DNA of 64,000 bases from Drosophila persimilis (Eukaryota; Arthropoda; Insecta; Diptera; Drosophilidae), in assembly GCF_003286085.1 (NCBI RefSeq), contig NW_020825706.1, forward strand, positions 4,092,001-4,156,000. The letters are read 5' to 3'. Within the stretch, counting starts at the first letter, position 1. Each line of letters begins with the position of its first letter. Of this stretch, positions 32,649 to 42,438 are shown one piece after another. Both the position numbers and the translations under genes were made by a program. The notes under the pieces are model-generated. The model was not told the origin of the DNA, made no database searches, and saw nothing but the letters and a program-made list of their open reading frames with translations.

Positions 32649-32799
32649 CCATTTCCAAGTATCCTTGTCCGAAAACATTAAAGGATCTCAGATCCTTCCT
32701 AGGATTATCCGGTTACTATAGAAGATGGAAGGACTATGCAATGCTAGCTAAACCACTTACCTCATTATTAAGAGGGGAAGATGGTCGCATATTTAAAAA
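32649..32799 (+). pseudogene. gypsy copy 1: RT thumb segment
   Basis: Coding for SKYPCPKTLKDLRSFLGLSGYYRRW and the start of the connection domain. It is broken by DINE copy C at 32,800 and resumes for 74 bp at 33,909-33,982 before the BEL element. Confidence 0.8.
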
Positions 32800-33908
32800 C
32801 GAGGGGGAACGTTGTGAGTTGCTGCGGACACCGCAACTCTACAGTTATACCCGATACTAAGTCAGTATGGCTCTCCTCCGGCAGACGCCGCTTATATTAA
32901 ACGACACGACAAAGAATGCGTGCGAGAGAGACAGAAAATCAGTCTGAGCGTGACGTCGGGCGCTGCATAGCCAATGCAAATTGATTTGTTCCTTTTGGCT
33001 ACAAAAATCTATCTGATCTGATCTAAATTCAGCAACCGGATAGATATAGTCATTCTCTATGATTCTATTTAGTTTTCTCGAATCTGCAATATTGTGGATG
33101 CAACAGATTTTCGTCCTTTGTGGGGGCGGATGGGGGTGGGGCGAAATTCTGAGATATACGTTTGATAGTGACATCTTAAAGGAGTGTGTGTACCAAATTT
33201 GGTTACTCTAGCCTTAATAGTCTCTGAGATTTGTGGTTGCCTCAGATTTTCGTCCTTTGCGGGGGCGGAAGGGGGTGTGGCGAAATTTTGACACAAAACG
33301 GTCAAGGTCCGATATCACAGGAGTGTGGATACCAAATTTGGTTGCTCTAGCTCTTATGGGTTCTGAGATCCTTGAACTCATATTTTGCAATTGGCAAAAC
33401 CGACCATGAAACCTGTGTGTTAGAGTGAGACAGAGCGAGAAAGAGTGAAATTGTTTTCGTGATTCTGGCTGTAATAATTATACGATTTGGTTGAGATTTT
33501 ACATTCTAGAACATATAACCATCTTCTACGATTCTGCGTTTTTGGTTTTATCGTATCTTTAAAAATGTGGATGCCACAGATTTTCGTTCTTTGTGGGGCA
33601 GAAGTGGACGGGGCGAAGTTTTGAAATATTTTTGGAGCAGTGACATATCACAGAAGTCTGGATCCAAAACATCGTTGCTCTAGCTCTTATAGTCTTTGAG
33701 CATTAGGCGCTGAAGGGGACGGACAGACGGACAGACGGACAGACGGACGGACGGACAGACAGACATGGCTCAATCGACTCGGCTATTGATGCTGATCAAG
33801 AATATATATACTTTATGGGGTCGGAAACGATTCCGTCTGGACGTTACACACATACACTTTTACCACAAATCTAATATACCCCAATACTCATTTTGAGTAT
33901 CGGGTATA
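32800..33908 (-). mobile_element. DINE-1-like Helitron, copy C (near full length), with empty site in window
   Basis: Complete copy with hairpin end, three internal repeats, ggacagac tract (33,718-33,765) and gagtatcgggtat end. The homologous gypsy copy 2 near 53,575 lacks it, giving a direct empty-site comparison. No target duplication is seen, as for Helitrons. Confidence 0.9.
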
Positions 33909-33982
33909 ACAACTCGAGCAAAAAAATCATTCACCTTAACCCAGAGGCAATGGCAGCTTTCAAAAAACTCAAGAACACACTC

Positions 33983-34244
33983 TGTTTGGAGGGGGGCGGA
34001 TCGAGGTTCAATTTCCAGCGGCGAGGTGTAGGTTCCAGTTTATTCTCTGGGTATTAGCGCAGTATGTACCGGTTGCAGCGGGGGTGAAAACGTAACTACT
34101 ACTTTTGGTGCTTTTTCTGCCGTGAGCGCCGTTTGGATCGTGGATTGTGGATCCGAGCGCCCCTCCGAGCGCGCGAGAGCGAGCCGGGCCCGAGCGCGCG
34201 GAGCCGGCATAGTGCGCGAAAACTGTATGCTGCTGGCCTGAACA
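33983..34244 (-). repeat. BEL 3' LTR (262 bp)
   Basis: TGTTTGG to GCCTGAACA on the plus strand, GC-rich. It matches 41,328-42,438 once the nested transposon is removed, with scattered differences such as gcgcagt against gcgcggt. Confidence 0.9.
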
Positions 34245-34264
34245 TCCTCCCCCCCCCCCTTGCA
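34245..34264 (-). other. Polypurine tract of BEL
   Basis: On the minus strand a run of about eleven G followed by AGGA abuts the 3' LTR. This is the expected plus-strand primer. Confidence 0.75.
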
Positions 34265-34266
34265 GA

Positions 34267-35283
34267 ATTGCAAAGTATCATGGGGTGGCCTATGGCTGGG
34301 TGCACGCCCCCGACACGATCCATCCAAAAACGGTGCTCTGGGCCACCGGCAGGCCGTCCTCACGCGCAAGGAACCCGGGCTGGATCACCTTCGGGTATAC
34401 ATCTGCTCCCAAGATGATCGATAAACTGTTCATCGGCAAGCCTCAGGTCACCGAAACGCGCCCGGACGGAATCGCTCAGCTGTCGGGTAGGCGTGCGGAT
34501 GCGCAAACGGGGCTGGACCTTGAGCATCGTCTCCAACTGGAAGTCGCCCATTTTGGCGCGGATCACCGCCGTACACACTTTCTAGTCCCCCACACAAGTG
34601 GTTGGCAACTTGAAGGCGCTGGCCAAGGATTCGTCAATACAGCTCACCGGCGTGCATGGGTCGATGAGCGCCGCCGTCTCGAAGTTTTTGGAACCCGTAT
34701 CCAAGACCACCAGCGCCGTCGGGAGGATGATGAGGCTTCGATGTTGTAGAAGTGAGTCGACGGATGGTGCCGGGGTCCCTGCCACGGGGCGGCTCACGGG
34801 GAGACGAGGGCGGCGGTCGGCGTGGGCCGACGTGGATGGCGACGATGCAGCCGAGGCTGTGCGGGCTGGACGCCGAGGTCGGCGTTCGACGTGGGGCGCT
34901 GTAGATGGCGTCGATGTTCCTGAGGCCGAGCGGGCTGGACGCCGAGGACGGCGTCTGACGTGGGGCGCTGTAGGTGGCGACGATGCTCCTGAGGCCGAGC
35001 GGACTGGACGACGAGACGAGGGTATGTGGAGTAGAGTGTGGTGGTTTTTGTCACACACCCGGCACAGCCCGCCACTGCGGCAATCCTGGCCGGAGTGTTG
35101 GTGGGCCAGGCAGTTCCCGCAATATTTGTTAACGAGGACAGCTCGGAGTCTCTTCTCAGGGCTCAGGCGAAGGAAATGGTGACAGGTCCGCAGCGGATGA
35201 ACTCCTCGGCAGACCCGGCAACTCGTGATCACTCGATCACGACGGCTCTCCGTGGTGCGGTTGGCGCGGATCCGTGGGGCCAT
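34267..35283 (-). pseudogene. BEL third ORF: second nucleocapsid/protease-like module
   Basis: It starts at ATG 35,283, 88 bp after integrase. Zinc-knuckle-like Cys/His clusters come first (CRVCRGVHPLRTCHHFLRL, YCGNCLAHQHSGQDC, LCRVCDKNHHTLLH). Then come Arg/Pro/Ser repeats (RRPRRPARSASG form, about 25 residues each) and an aspartic-protease-like region (VVLDTGSKNFETAALIDP, RIRTPTRQLSDSV, STVFGWIVSGAC near 34,300). It is interrupted by TAG 34,584-34,582 and a frameshift near 34,420. The order repeats that of the gag-protease module at 39.5-38.7 kb (HHTLLH, ALIDPG, ETIFGWVLTG). A normal BEL element has this module only once. Confidence 0.65.
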
Positions 35284-35370
35284 GTCTGGATGAGGATGGA
35301 ACTAGGATGGAATAGAGAAGTCGAAGAAGTATTAGTGCGGAGCTGTGAATGGGACAAGTGCACATTCACG

Positions 35371-36512
35371 TTATTGTTGGATGGAACTACGGGGTTCTAC
35401 TGGCAGGAGAACGACCTTTACAACCGGTCTCTTGAGGGTACCGCGGGCAGTAAGGATATCCACCACACGGACCCTGTCGTCGGCACCGGGATACACGGAA
35501 GTTATCCTTCCGAGCGGCCATTCGTTGGACGGCAGGTTATCCTCTTTGATGACCACCATATCGCCAATCTGCAGATTTGGCGTCGGCGTCTGCCACTTAG
35601 TCCGCTTGTGGAGCTCCTTGAGGTATTCCTCCTTCCACCTTTGACAGAACTGTTGGTTGAGGGCCTTCAAATGCTGCCACCGATTGATGATCGAATTAAG
35701 GTTCCCCTTTATTTCGGGCTCGGCCGTATTCATTAAGGGTCCCCCAATAAGGAAGTGCCCGGGAGTGAGGGCTAGCAGCTCCGTCGGATTATCGGACATC
35801 GGTGAGAGCGGCCTGGAATTGAGGAACGCTTCAATCTTCGCGAGCAGCGTAGTAAGCTCCTCAAACGTATACCTCCGAGTGGACGTGGCCTTGTAGAAGA
35901 GAGTTTTGAAACTCTTCACTCCGGCTTCCCATAGACCTCCCATATGTGGAGCTCCTGGTGGGATGAAGCGCCACGACACCCGCTGATGGCTATACGCATC
36001 AGTCACCGAGTCCTTAAACGCGTCAAGGAAGTCACTGGAAAGCAGGGTTGCTGCACCAACGAAAGTTTTTCCATTATCTGAATGGATACGCTGTGGACAT
36101 CCGCGCCTTGCGACGAACCGAGCGAAAGCGGCGAGAAATTTTTCGGTGGTGAGGTCGGACGTGGGTTCTAAATGTATCGCCTTTGTGGAAAAGCACACGA
36201 ATACGCACACATACCCCTTCGTGATCAGACATGCTCTCCCTGTATAGTTCCGTATTTCGAAAGGACCCGCGTAATCAATCCCTGTATGCGTAAACGGTCT
36301 GGAAAAGGACGACCGCTCGGTTGGAAGATCCCCATTTGGGTTTGCAACCTCCTTTTGTGAATCACGCAGACCTTGCAGGAATTCACAACCCCCTTCATAA
36401 GCCTTTGAACCTTTGGAATCCAATACTTTGATCGAATGAGGCGCACCATTGGTTGCCGCCATGAAGAGTTATCCGGTGTGTAAATTGCGCGAGAAGGCGA
36501 GACAATCGACAA
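35371..36512 (-). pseudogene. BEL integrase
   Basis: The zinc-binding part is at 36,512-36,230 (VRLIRSKYWIPKVQRLM, NSCKVCVIHKRR). The catalytic core follows in an overlapping frame (36,462-35,371): Asp in HTGIDYAGPF, Asp in RIHSDNGKTF and Glu in MGGLWEAGVKSF. The C-terminal domain (LQIGDMVVIKEDNLPSNEWPLGRI) is typical of BEL/Pao (DUF5641 in Pfam terms, from memory). The two frames overlap near 36,300-36,400, implying a single frameshift. The catalytic triad and C-terminus are otherwise intact. Confidence 0.85.
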
Positions 36513-36876
36513 TTGTATGGGAGAATGATTGGATGTCGTTCGTCGTATCTGCGATACGGCCGCATGCTCTGATCAACCCATGGCGGTCTAGGAAAGGGTT
36601 CATGTTCAGGATAGAACTTGACCGTGGCGTTGGCCGCTTACCGCTTAGGCAGCGGTACTCCTCGGGGTATTCTCTACGCTGCGTCTCTAGGATAAGAGTT
36701 TTTTCAGCTTCGGTAATCTCGCCGCTCGTAAGATGGCCCTTTTGCGCGGTGGCTAACTTCTGGCAGCGCTTGGTAAAGCGCAGGATATATGCTCGGACTC
36801 GTAGAGCTCTCTCCAGACTGGAGAATCGTTCGAGGAAGTCTTCGGCTGGGTCGAGTGCGAAATGGGCCTTTACAGT

Positions 36877-39748
36877 TCACTGCTCTAAGGTCATAACGGG
36901 GGAGTTACTAACTGGTGCCGGCCATTGATCTCGGCCGCTCTGCAGCCAAGTTGGTCCGTGCCACCAGAGTTGGATATCTACCAACTCCTGTAATGGCACG
37001 CCTCTGCTGGCTAAATCCGCGGGGTTCTGTTCGGATGGAACGCGGCACCACTTCTCAATATCGGTCGCTTGAGATATCCTAGTCACTCGGTTGGCCACGA
37101 ACGTGCTCCAGTGACACGCGGGCTTTGCCAGCCAGGCGGGGACTATGGTGGAATCGGATCGTAGCTGCTGTTGGCATATTCGGCAGGATAGCCGCCGCCA
37201 TTTCGGACAAAAGCACTGCCCCGCAAAGCTCTAACCGGGGGAGCGACACGGTTTTCACGGGTGCGACTCGCGTTTTCGCTATGAGAAGCTGCACCTCGAC
37301 CAAACGGTCAACCTCAATGCGCACGTAGATGGCGGCACCGTAAGCCTTCTCGGATGCATCGCAGAACCCATGATGTTCGACTTTTATCGCTGGCCGGGAG
37401 CCGACCCATCTTGGAATATGGATTTGGTCGAGAGCGGAGCAGCTCCGCAGGAAACTTTGCCAGCGCTGGCGCATCTCGCTTGGAAGCTCATCGTCCCATC
37501 CCAGGTCCTGCCACCAGATTTCTTGCATGAAGATCTTGGACCGGACAATGAATGGGGCCAACCACCCCGCGGGGTCGAACAGCCTTGCGATCTGGGACAG
37601 AACTGCTCGCTTGGTGTATGACGACTCAGGCGCTAACTCGGGAGGGACAAAAAAAACCTCGTCTGATGTCGCTTTCCAGCGAATCCCGAGAGTCATAGCC
37701 GTGCTCTCTCCCTCCATCTCCAGAAAATCGGTGTGGAGAAGATGAGCACTCGGAATTCCTGCCAGAATATCTTTGTGGTTTGAAGTCCACTTCCGCAGCG
37801 GAAACCCTGCAGAGCTAAGTGCGGCCTGCAACTCGCGGATCGTTAGTCGAGCCTCCTCGGTAGAATCCGCTCCGTCTAGGACATCGTCGACATACATGAA
37901 TGACCGAATGCGACTTGCTTTCGGAAATCTGGACTGGACGTCGCTTGCTAGCTGTTGCAACACTCGGATGGCAAGAAAAGGAGCGCAATTGACTCCGAAG
38001 GTTACGGTCTTAAGTTCATAGTCGCGGATATGTCCCTCCTTGTTTCGAAATAATATTCGCTGGAAAGAGGTGTGTTTCGGGTCAACCCAAATTTGGCGAT
38101 ACATTTTGGTGATGTCCGCGTTGAAAACGTACCGGAAATAACGCCACTTTAGGATCTGGAGGGTCAAGTCCGATTGGAGGACCGGGCCGGCGTGCAGAAG
38201 ATCATTCAAACTCACACCGTTGGTCGACGGGCTGGATGCGTTAAATACCACGCGGACCTTCGTGGTAGTGCTCTCAGGCTTGAAGACAGCGTGGTGCGGA
38301 AGGTAGTAGGTTGACGACCCATGAGTCGGAGGAACTTGTGTCATGTGTTGAAGCTCTAGGTATTCTTGGATCACGGTGTCGTACTGCTCTTGTAGGGGAC
38401 TGTTTCTTTTCAAGCGATTTTTGTTTCTTAGGAACTGGGCCAGCGCGGTTGCCCTTGAATACCCCAGATCTGATCCGAGATGATCTGGGTCGCGAAACGG
38501 TAACGTGACGACGTATTTCCCGCTTGGCGTTCTTGACGTAGTTCGGAGGAAATTTCTTTCGCAGTACGAATCCGACTCGCTTTCTATTTTAGTAGGAATG
38601 TCCTCCACCTCCCAAAACTTTGTGAGGAGTTTGTCTAACGGAGTCTCTAGCTCGGTGGAAATTTGCGTGGAGAAGGATGCGACCCTGCCTTGTACCGTGT
38701 TTGGCACTGGGCCTGTAAGAACCCATCCGAAAATGGTTTCCTGTCCGAGGAGAGATCCACAGATGTTCGTCTGTGAGCCGCTCAATAGGATGGATGAAAG
38801 GATGTCGGCACCAATCAGGACATCTATTTGTGAGCTTTCGTAAAATGTCGGGTCTGCCCATGGCAGGAATGGAAGGGAAGGAAGGCTGCCTGATAGTTCC
38901 GGCAGGACATAGGCTGTGGCGTCCAAGTGTAAGCCCGGCTTAGTCGGGGAGCGGATGGAAATATGGCAGAGCTTCTTGGACTGAGCGGAAATTGTCTGAT
39001 TGAGGCCCGAGACCTGTGCCTGGGCGAGTCGGAATGGCAACTTAATGATCTGGAAGAGACGTTCCGTAATGAACGTCGCCTCGAAACCCGGGTCGATTAG
39101 AGCGCGGGCGCGAAAATTTGTCCCCAAGTGGCAAATATTAATAATAGCTGTGCCCAGGAGTACCGCCCTTTTGCCGGAGGCGAAATAGTTCTGAACGCTA
39201 GGCTGATCTTCGGCAGGAGTCGGAAGTGGTACGGAATTGGGCACGGATTGGCTGGAAACTGGAGTGCCACGGTGCAGCAGCGTATGATGCCGGTCTCCAC
39301 ACGTGTTGCAGTTGTGGGCGCTTTGGCATTCACGAATCTGGTGACCTCTTGCGAAACAGTTTAAGTAAAGCATTTTTTGCTTAATATAGCTGGAGCGAGC
39401 ATCAGGTCTCATCTGAAGGAATTGAGGGCATACCCGGATCGGATGGTTCTTCTTGGAGCAAAGATCACACGTTCTCCGCTTCGGATCCACAGTTGTTCCG
39501 AACGAGTGAACCCGCCTTGCAACAGGGCTCCCTTGGGAACGGAATGGGTTGGGATTGCCCTTTGAACTCTCTGACATGGGTAGACTCGCCCTGAAGTGGG
39601 CCTGAGTCTCCATGCCTGGATGGCCGTCCTCGGTCACCTCGAGAGAAAGGTACCGCTCCGCCAGGAACTTGTCCATAGCGTGCCAGGTGGGAATTTCGGA
39701 CTTGTGTGTCACGGACTGCTCCCAAAGCTCCAAAGTCGCTTTCGGCAA
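36877..39748 (-). pseudogene. BEL gag zinc domain, protease, RT and RNase H polyprotein
   Basis: An 889-codon open frame (39,748-37,079) plus 70 codons in another frame to 36,877. The zinc region comes first (CDLCSKKNHPIRVCPQFL, CNTCGDRHHTLLH). A DUF1758-like protease follows, where the usual DSG reads DPG (ALIDPGFEATFI). RT includes VVFNASSPSTNGVSLND, YRQIWVDPKHTSFQRIL and catalytic SFMYVDDVLDGADS. An RNase H-like/A17 region contains HHGFCDASEKAYGAA and VSLPRLELCGAVL. The frameshift is near 37,085. In life it processes itself, copies RNA and trims the hybrid. The protease Asp-Pro change and the frameshift suggest it is inactive. Confidence 0.85.
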
Positions 39749-39770
39749 CTTTGCGTAGACCGCGTAGCAG

Positions 39771-40172
39771 TCATCCCCTGGACGTCACACAGGCCTCGAA
39801 CTCCGCGTCCACCTTCGCCCACAGGCTTCGGAGTTGATCTCGATGGACTTGGGAGAGCGAGCGGGTTGGTGTGCTAGCATCAGGAGCGCTGAGCTTCTGG
39901 TCGAAGCGTGTCAGTTTGCTTGCAGCCAAGGAAAACTTAGACCGTGCGGAACTGGCGGCCGATTGGGCCATAGTGCTCGGAACCGTGCGAGGGTCGACCG
40001 AGGGGAGTAACAAGGCCTCAAAGGCATGTGGTGTGTGAGCCCTGGACGTGGTCGGACCTCGCTCAGCTGGGGCCAAACGGGAAGGTGTGGGCGTAGTGAT
40101 TGAGCCGTTGGAGCTGGGTGGATGGGTCAAACTCAGCGAACTCACCTGCTTAAACTTCTCACCAGTGGGCAT
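39771..40172 (-). pseudogene. BEL gag N-terminus, capsid core deleted
   Basis: Starts at ATG 40,172. Ser/Thr/Pro-rich N-terminal 80 residues, then a helical segment (SKFSLAASKLTRFDQKL, HRDQLRSLWAKVDAEFEA) that normally leads into the BEL capsid domain. It joins almost at once (near 39,775) to the end of that domain (LPKATLELWEQSV). Roughly 600-900 bp of capsid coding sequence are missing by comparison with typical BEL gag. The element could not make particles of its own. Confidence 0.75.
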
Positions 40173-41309
40173 GGTTGGCTGATGGATTTGCGATAACGCG
40201 TATCAGAGTCGCAAAGCAGGTGAGCGGAAATGGAGTTTTGAACGACGAACCGTGGATATGTGGCCTTGGCGGAGTTTATCGCGAGTATTTATATAGTAGC
40301 AGTCGGGCACCGTTGCCGGAATATATAAATATAAAATACTACGATCAAATAAAAAAAAATGGCCAACCAAGAGCGACTAATGAGCAATGATATTGATGCA
40401 CCAGGTACCCCTATATAGAGTCGGTTACAAAACGAATGTTGAGAACAATATACCCAGAAGTGCAGGGTAGCGCGTCACTTGGCGTTCCGTTACGGTCAAG
40501 CGCGGCACCGAAAAATATTCTCCCACCAACAACAACGCAAGAAAACGGTGGAGAAGCGAAAGCGAAATGGAAAACGAAACGAATGCACCGCTGCTGCTGC
40601 TTGTATGTGTGTGCGTATGGATGTAAGTGCTATGTACCGTGGCTTGGGTTGACGACCCACCCTTTTGACGAGATGTAAAACAACGGTTTAAACGGTGGAT
40701 AACCGTTTTATATACAATATGTATAATTTAAAATGTAAGATAAATATGTATGTTGTGCCGAATGTATGGATCGTGTCTTATTTTTGTTGGCAATATCATT
40801 AGTTAAATACGGAGACGCAGTGATTTATTTTATTTATTCATAAAACCGAAAAACTATGGAACGTTGAGCAAGAAAAAAAAAGACAACAAAGTAATTGCAA
40901 GAATATGAATTTATGATTGTTGTCAGCCGCTTGGATTGGGTTGCGATGTTTGTGTGCTTGTATGCATGTGCATATGTCAGCAACCAAAGCTCAGCGGGTA
41001 GCTGGGAGAGGTAGGAATATATATACTGGATCGGAGGTTGACCGCAGGAGCTTGCTCGGATCAAATTAAACCTTTGGAGAAGTAGGTGGCCACAACCGTC
41101 GGCAGAACCGTGGCAGAACGAAGTATGGTTTAATTTGGAACTAGAGCGAGAAATGAATACATATGTATGTACATATGCCACGGGAACTCGGACTGGGATG
41201 GAAAACTCGCACAAAATCACTGCACTGGTGTTGGGCTTACTTATCTTGAATTTGGAGCGATCCGCCGATGCTGGCTGGGGTAGGCTTCTACTTATGGGGA
41301 AAGCGAAGA
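40173..41309 (-). other. BEL 5' untranslated leader
   Basis: About 1.1 kb between PBS and gag, AT-rich in the middle. Several short open frames on both strands have no recognisable similarity. I see no gene here. Confidence 0.55.
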
Positions 41310-41326
41310 TCCGGCTCGAAGGACCA
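41310..41326 (-). other. Primer-binding site complementary to tRNA-Tyr 3' end
   Basis: The plus strand reads tccggctcgaaggacca, which is the 3' end of eukaryotic tRNA-Tyr including CCA. The minus-strand PBS lies one base inside the 5' LTR. Confidence 0.8.
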
Positions 41327-41383
41327 ATGTTTGGAGGGGGGCGGATCGAGGTTCAATTTCAAACGGCGAGGTTTAGGTTCCAG

Positions 41384-42224
41384 CACTAACCATACAGTAT
41401 ATAGATGTGCCAGTTCATACAACGAAAGTGTCACACACCGGCTTGCGCTATCCGTACCCCAGAGTGACGTCATCATGAGAGAGAGAGCGCAGAGAGAACA
41501 TCTTTGCATGTGTTAGTACACACGCAATATGTTTCGACAAAAATATGTGATTGTATGTTTTTTCAGATTTTTTGAACTCTCTCAGGTCTGATCTGTTTTG
41601 CCACCAGCATGTTTTAGTGTATGGGTGCACATGCATTCTCACGTACTTTGCGTGTGTGTGTTTACTATTGCTGGCCGCTAGAACTGAAATTTGAGTTTGG
41701 TTCTTGTTTCGGGTCTTTTGATGGACTGACCTACCGCCACAAAATAAATGAAGAATGGGCAGGGGGTGGGGGTATGGTACACTAGGGCGCGGGAAACAAA
41801 ATAAAAGCTGTTATTTGTTTGATTTATACCACAAAATATAAAATATTACAATAATATAATTACACATTTATTTCCTTATTTTAAACAGGTTGATTATAAA
41901 TTATAAAAATTAAGCAAACGCCGTCGGTTCTCGACTATATATAATAATATAATTGCACATTTATTTCCTTATCTTAAGCAGGTTGATTATAAATTATACA
42001 AATTATGCAAACGCCGTCGGTTCTCGACGTTTTTGTTTATTATAACTAAAACAATGATGTATCTAAATATACAATATAAGAAAATATATATATATACTTA
42101 AATAAATATGCATAAATATAAATGGAATTGGTTTTACATATATTTCAAATCAATTGTCAATCGCGCGCTTTCCGACGGGAATCTGCAAAGTACAAATTTA
42201 GATGTATATACTGTATGGTTAGTG
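41384..42224. mobile_element. 841-bp non-autonomous DNA transposon with 20-bp terminal inverted repeats
   Basis: Ends cactaaccatacagtatata and its exact reverse complement. It is flanked by gttccag (41,377-41,383 and 42,225-42,231), present once in the uninterrupted LTR at about 34,030. A 7-bp duplication (8 if the terminal G is counted) fits P or hAT superfamilies. It has no transposase frame, contains two 85-bp tandem repeats and is AT-rich towards the right. Confidence 0.9.
41851..42028. repeat. Two 85-bp direct repeats inside the inverted-repeat transposon
   Basis: Units 41,851-41,935 and 41,944-42,028 both end in gcaaacgccgtcggttctcg. They differ at a handful of positions. Confidence 0.9.
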
Positions 42225-42438
42225 GTTCCAGTTTATTCTCTGGGTATTCGCGCGGTATGTACCGGTTGCAGCGGGGGTGAAAACGTAACTACTACCTATG
42301 GTGCTTTTTCTGCCGTGAGCGCCGTGTGGATCGTGGATTGTGGATCCGAGCGCCCCTCCGAGCGCGCGAGAGCGAGCCGGGCCCGAGGCGCGCGGAGCCG
42401 GCACAGTGCGCGGAAACTGTATGCTGCTGGCCTGAACA

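Larger units (their letters stand above)
33983..42438 (-). mobile_element. BEL/Pao retrotransposon, complete but defective
   Basis: 8.5-kb element with LTRs at 33,983-34,244 (262 bp) and 41,328-42,438 (263 bp plus a nested 841-bp transposon and its 7-bp duplication). Ends are TGTT/AACA. Target repeat is cactc (33,978-33,982) and ccctc (42,439-42,443), one mismatch. Read right to left: PBS matching tRNA-Tyr, gag N-terminus, gag zinc domain-protease-RT-RNase H (889 open codons), integrase, a third ORF with zinc knuckles and protease-like sequence, polypurine tract, LTR. It interrupts gypsy copy 1. Confidence 0.9.
41328..42438 (-). repeat. BEL 5' LTR with nested transposon
   Basis: LTR sequence at 41,328-41,383 and 42,225-42,438, split by the inverted-repeat element at 41,384-42,224. 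The repeated gttccag marks the nested target site. Confidence 0.9.

Noticed and set aside
34598-35182. 194-codon plus-strand frame
   Set aside because: Antisense shadow of BEL ORF3; it is open because of the GC-rich Arg/Pro/Ser repeats on the other strand.
41310-41327. tRNA-Tyr gene fragment
   Set aside because: Only the 3' 17 bases match and they adjoin the LTR, as a primer-binding site should.
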